From: an uncultured Bacteroidales bacterium
Lineage (GTDB): Bacteria; Bacteroidota; Bacteroidia; Bacteroidales; WCHB1-69
NCBI GenBank assembly: GCA_946409645.1
Contig: CAMJXE010000017.1
Span: forward strand, 1 to 41,394
Direction: 5' to 3'
DNA length: 41,394 nt
Position numbers and translations under genes: made by a program. This document shows, piece by piece, positions 38,480-41,394 of the stretch. The first letter of the stretch is position 1. The number at the start of each line of letters is the position of its first letter. The notes under the pieces were generated by a model. The model was given only the letters and a program-made list of their open reading frames with translations. It was not told the origin of the DNA and made no database searches.

Positions 38480-39610
38480 CTATCTGATTTTCATACCGTT
38501 AGATAGTTTACGAGCACCATTGATGACCACTTCGTCACCCACTTTCAAACCATCCTCTATATAATATTCAGTACCATCGTTTGACGGGAAAACATGGCAG
38601 ATAATACCCTCCACCGTGCCGTCCGATTTGACGCGGTAAAACATCATCTGGTCCTGCAGGCGCACGGCGGCGGTCTGCGGCACGCACAGCACGCTGTCGG
38701 ATGAGATGGGGATCACCAAGGTGGCCGACATTCCCGAGCGAATCTCACCATCGGGGTTGGGGAAGGAACCCGTGCATGTCACCGTACCCGTGCTCTTTTG
38801 CACGATAGCATCCATTTTCGTCATCTTACCATCCAAAGGATAAGTGCTACCGTCCTTAAGCTGCAACTTCAAGGCTGGCATGGCATCGCCGATGAACTGT
38901 CCGTTCGGACCTTCCATACCTCTGCTTGTCACCTTCAGCTTGAACTGCTTGATGAGTTCGAGAAGCTGGCTTTCAGTGAAGGAGAATTTGGCATCCATGT
39001 CGCTGTTGTCGCTGACTTGGCAAAGATAGTTGCCACGGTTAGCCAAATCGCCCACGTCAAAACCATTGCCGTCAACAACGCCAGTGAGCGGTGAGGTCAC
39101 GGTGCAGTATCCAAGGTTGGTACGGGCGATGTTGAGCTGAGCCTCCGCTTGCAGGACGGACGCCTTGGCTGAATTGTAGGAATTGAGGCTGGTCTTGAGC
39201 ACATAATCGCTGATCACCTTCTTGTTGTACAACTCCTTGTTCGACTCGTACTGCAACTTGGTGGTCTCCATTTGCGCTATGGCTGCGCTAAGGTTGGCCT
39301 CCGCTGATTGCACGTTCAATCTGTACTCTGTCGGGTCGATGATGTAAAGGGTCTGACCCTTGGTGACCTTGGTGCCGTTGATGAAATTCTTGACTTTGAC
39401 GATGCCCTCCACCTGAGGGTACACCTTCACCTCACTGGTACCTTCCAATGTGGCAGGAAAGGTCATGTTGTAGGTACGAGACTCCAATTTAAGCACTTTG
39501 GTCTCGAACTTGGCTTGTGGCATTTCAGCATTTTTGCCTTTGCCGCATGACATGCAAAATCCTGCGATAACCATTATTGCAAAACAAATGAGTAAATGTG
39601 ACTTTTTCAT
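38480..39610 (-). CDS. RND efflux periplasmic adaptor lipoprotein (MFP, AcrA-like)
   Basis: The 376-residue adaptor links pump and outer-membrane channel. It has a lipoprotein signal (IAGFCMSC with Cys22 lipidated), a barrel-sandwich lipoyl half-motif YPQVEGIVKVKNFINGTKVT, a coiled-coil hairpin at about 100-165 (AEANLSAAIAQMETTKLQY; SYNSAKASVLQAEAQLNIA), the second lipoyl half TVTSPLTGVVDGNGFDVGDL and C-terminal beta-barrel and membrane-proximal domains. It is the first gene of the efflux operon, 70 nt after the 5-alpha-reductase gene; no exact TAnnTTTG was found in that gap. Confidence 0.93.
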   Translation of the reverse strand: MKKSHLLICFAIMVIAGFCMSCGKGKNAEMPQAKFETKVLKLESRTYNMTFPATLEGTSEVKVYPQVEGIVKVKNFINGTKVTKGQTLYIIDPTEYRLNVQSAEANLSAAIAQMETTKLQYESNKELYNKKVISDYVLKTSLNSYNSAKASVLQAEAQLNIARTNLGYCTVTSPLTGVVDGNGFDVGDLANRGNYLCQVSDNSDMDAKFSFTESQLLELIKQFKLKVTSRGMEGPNGQFIGDAMPALKLQLKDGSTYPLDGKMTKMDAIVQKSTGTVTCTGSFPNPDGEIRSGMSATLVIPISSDSVLCVPQTAAVRLQDQMMFYRVKSDGTVEGIICHVFPSNDGTEYYIEDGLKVGDEVVINGARKLSNGMKIR

Positions 39611-39680
39611 ATTATGTGATTTTAATTCAACTCAATTTTATGATTCTTGTTTTTGCTTTTACACATCTTTCTCACAAAGG

Positions 39681-40493
39681 TTAATAGATGAACGGGAATA
39701 CTCGTTTCAGTTTCTTTCGATCCATAACCTCACCAAATTCCGTTTGATAGCGTTTGTAGATGGCATTGGCGCGGGGCACGAGATTGGCGAAGGTCCAGAT
39801 GAAGAACACCAAACCTGAAAGTGACCAAGTAAGGATAGCAAATCCTAACCATTCCATCATCTCACCCAAATAATTGGCACTCGTAACGTATTCGAACAGA
39901 AAGCCTTCCGGCAGGTAATGCTTTGTGTCGTCATCGCTTTTGCGCAAATGGCGAATGATGTAGTCAGACCGCAAATTGACGTAAAAGCCAAGGAAAAAGA
40001 TGATGACACCGATGATAAACTGCGGTGACCACAACCATGCCACATCTGCATAAGAGAGACCGCAAACCTGATAGTTACGGTTGAAGGATTCGAAGAAAAT
40101 CCAATATCCTTGCATGATGGCATTCAAAATATTGAAAAGAATGCCGGAAAGCATAACGGCGTAAGACATCCGGCTTCTTTTACCTTTCATCAGCCATGGG
40201 AACACGAGAGATCGCTGGAAATAGTGGATTTCGAAAATCAACAGGAATACCATCGGTACAATTGCGAAACGATGCGGAGAAAGCAGCCAAATAATCAGCA
40301 TGGCAAAGAAAATTGGGGACTCCATCAGAAACCATGCCACTTTGTTATGAATGCCCTTGCCCCATTTTTCTGACATGAAAATACCATATCCGGCTTCAAC
40401 AAAATAAAGGGATATAAACACCACAAGGGCCATTACTATCATCACCCAAAGGTAGATGTTAAATGCTGAAGAAAGAAATTCTGGAGTAAACAT
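39681..40493 (-). CDS. 3-oxo-5-alpha-steroid 4-dehydrogenase family membrane protein
   Basis: The 270-residue protein has about six or seven transmembrane helices. Its C-terminal third strongly matches the steroid 5-alpha-reductase domain: LRSDYIIRHLRK, then GFLFEYVTSANYLGEMMEWL, then GFAILTWSLSGLVFFIWTF and a terminal VFPFIY, very like eukaryotic SRD5A1/2 (FEYV, ANY/F-GE, EW, ATWS). The family reduces the C4-C5 double bond of 3-oxo-4-ene steroids with NADPH; gut Bacteroidetes members act on bile-acid or steroid-hormone intermediates. ATG 40493 is preferred over a TTG at 40508. It follows sppA by 17 nt. The substrate here is unproved. Confidence 0.85.
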   Translation of the reverse strand: MFTPEFLSSAFNIYLWVMIVMALVVFISLYFVEAGYGIFMSEKWGKGIHNKVAWFLMESPIFFAMLIIWLLSPHRFAIVPMVFLLIFEIHYFQRSLVFPWLMKGKRSRMSYAVMLSGILFNILNAIMQGYWIFFESFNRNYQVCGLSYADVAWLWSPQFIIGVIIFFLGFYVNLRSDYIIRHLRKSDDDTKHYLPEGFLFEYVTSANYLGEMMEWLGFAILTWSLSGLVFFIWTFANLVPRANAIYKRYQTEFGEVMDRKKLKRVFPFIY

Positions 40494-40510
40494 AATACTA
40501 CTAAACAACG

Positions 40511-41394
40511 TTATTGAATGGTTAAAATCATCGGCATACGCGCTTGAACGCCTGAGTTTTCCATCACTTGCTGTATGCCATCGTACATATCATAAAATTG
40601 TCCCATCTTCTGACGCACAGCAGCATCTACCGCATCGTCCTTCACACTGAAAATCAGGGCGAACCAATCCTTTTGTTTAGGATAATAAACGACATCGTAC
40701 TTGTCGATGGAAGCCAACTTGGCGGCTTTCGCGATGGCATCATCAATATTTCCAAGCGCATCCACGAGACCCAATTGGAGGGCATCGCTGCCGGCCCACA
40801 CGCGCCCCTGACCGATGCTGTCCACGTAGCTCACCGACAGTTTACGACCATCAGCCACGCGCTTAGTGAACGTCGCATAAATCTCCTCCACGGAAGCTTG
40901 CATCCGCTCGCTCTCCAGCTCATCCATCGGGCGATACAGTCCACCAGGAACAGAGTGCTTGTTGGAGCCCACCTCATCCATGGTGATGCCAAGTTTGTTC
41001 TTCATGAAATTTTGGACAGAAGGAACCATGCCGAACACCCCGATGGAACCAGTGATCGTATTGGGTTCTGCATAGATAAAATCGGAATTACAAGAAATAT
41101 AGTACCCACCGGAAGCCGCATAGTCACCCATGGAAACCACCACTTTCTTGCCCGCTTTCTTGGCATTCTCAATCTCATGCCAAATGTTTTCGGAAGCTAA
41201 TGCGCTGCCACCAGGAGAGTTAACACGCAACACGATGGCCTTTACATCATCGTTCTTATACACTTTGCGGAACTCCTTGATAAAAGTATCAGAATAGATA
41301 CCACGATCACCATCGCCCTTGCCATCGGAGATACTACCGTAGGCATACATCACCGCTACTTTATCAGTATTCTCCTCTTTGGGTTTAATGGATT
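40511..41394 (-). CDS. sppA: Signal peptide peptidase SppA, C-terminal part (truncated by window edge)
   Basis: The frame stays open to the right edge (upstream residues read KPKEENTDKVAVMYAYG), so the 5' half is missing. About 294 residues are seen. The segment matches the C-terminal repeat of 67K-type SppA: VLRVNSPGGSALASE, VVSMGDYAASGGYYIS with the catalytic serine in AASGGYY, and TGSIGVFGMVPSVQNFMKNK. The catalytic lysine of the N-terminal repeat lies outside the window. SppA is an inner-membrane Ser/Lys protease that degrades cleaved signal peptides. Confidence 0.92.
   Translation of the reverse strand, partial: SIKPKEENTDKVAVMYAYGSISDGKGDGDRGIYSDTFIKEFRKVYKNDDVKAIVLRVNSPGGSALASENIWHEIENAKKAGKKVVVSMGDYAASGGYYISCNSDFIYAEPNTITGSIGVFGMVPSVQNFMKNKLGITMDEVGSNKHSVPGGLYRPMDELESERMQASVEEIYATFTKRVADGRKLSVSYVDSIGQGRVWAGSDALQLGLVDALGNIDDAIAKAAKLASIDKYDVVYYPKQKDWFALIFSVKDDAVDAAVRQKMGQFYDMYDGIQQVMENSGVQARMPMILTIQ

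Overview
The window is most likely from a gut-type Bacteroidales genome (phylum Bacteroidota). Evidence: several genes sit behind the Bacteroidetes -7 promoter element TAnnTTTG, Shine-Dalgarno sequences are not conspicuous, a lysyl-tRNA synthetase carries a C-terminal extension typical of Bacteroidetes, envelope lipoproteins have type II signal peptides, and the gene content (YfhO protein, capsule-type glycan locus with L-fucose salvage, three-gene Hip module, steroid 5-alpha-reductase family protein) fits. No species is assigned.

Layout. (1) 1-2422: 3' end of lysS, a tandem repeat and hairpins, a tRNA-Leu(CAA) with its own promoter and terminator, a type-B carboxylesterase, and a roughly 0.1 kb MITE-like element. 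(2) 2423-21501: a long plus-strand, visibly AT-richer surface-glycan locus with many ATGA overlaps. It holds a frameshifted UDP-galactopyranose mutase and a galactofuranosyltransferase-like gene, two copies of an asparagine-synthetase-like gene each next to a TagD-type cytidylyltransferase, an acyltransferase, a phosphonate pathway (PEP mutase, phosphonopyruvate decarboxylase), a phosphoesterase, an SDR, two LicD-family genes, a LicC/PntC-like cytidylyltransferase, an unassigned dehydrogenase, a UGM-like flavoprotein, a cytidylyltransferase-GHMP kinase fusion, FucP and a mutarotase. (3) 21507-24900 (minus): GT2 and YfhO protein. (4) 25053-26661 (plus): a HipB/HipS/HipT three-gene toxin-antitoxin module behind three operator-like palindromes spaced exactly 40 bp apart. 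(5) 26658-31062 (minus): GT2, rfbF, rfbG, an RmlC-like epimerase and an SDR, a CDP-6-deoxyhexose pathway. (6) 31137-33780 (plus): gmhA, a hexapeptide acyltransferase and an ATP-grasp protein. (7) 33819-41394 (minus): sppA (partial), a 5-alpha-reductase family protein and an RND efflux system (MFP, pump, TolC-like).

How the genes work together (inference). PepM and Ppd would make phosphonoacetaldehyde. No aminotransferase gene is present here, so either amination is encoded elsewhere or one of the local dehydrogenases makes a different phosphonate. The PntC-like enzyme would CMP-activate the product and a LicD protein would place it on the glycan. The last genes of the locus look like an import and activation route for L-fucose or a similar 6-deoxy sugar that uses a cytidylyltransferase-type domain in place of the Fkp-type GDP-fucose pyrophosphorylase.

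The most notable non-coding signals are the phased hip operators, a 51-nt double-hairpin element present at both ends of the window with two compensatory base-pair changes, and REP-like sequences that carry the stop codon of the gene they follow.
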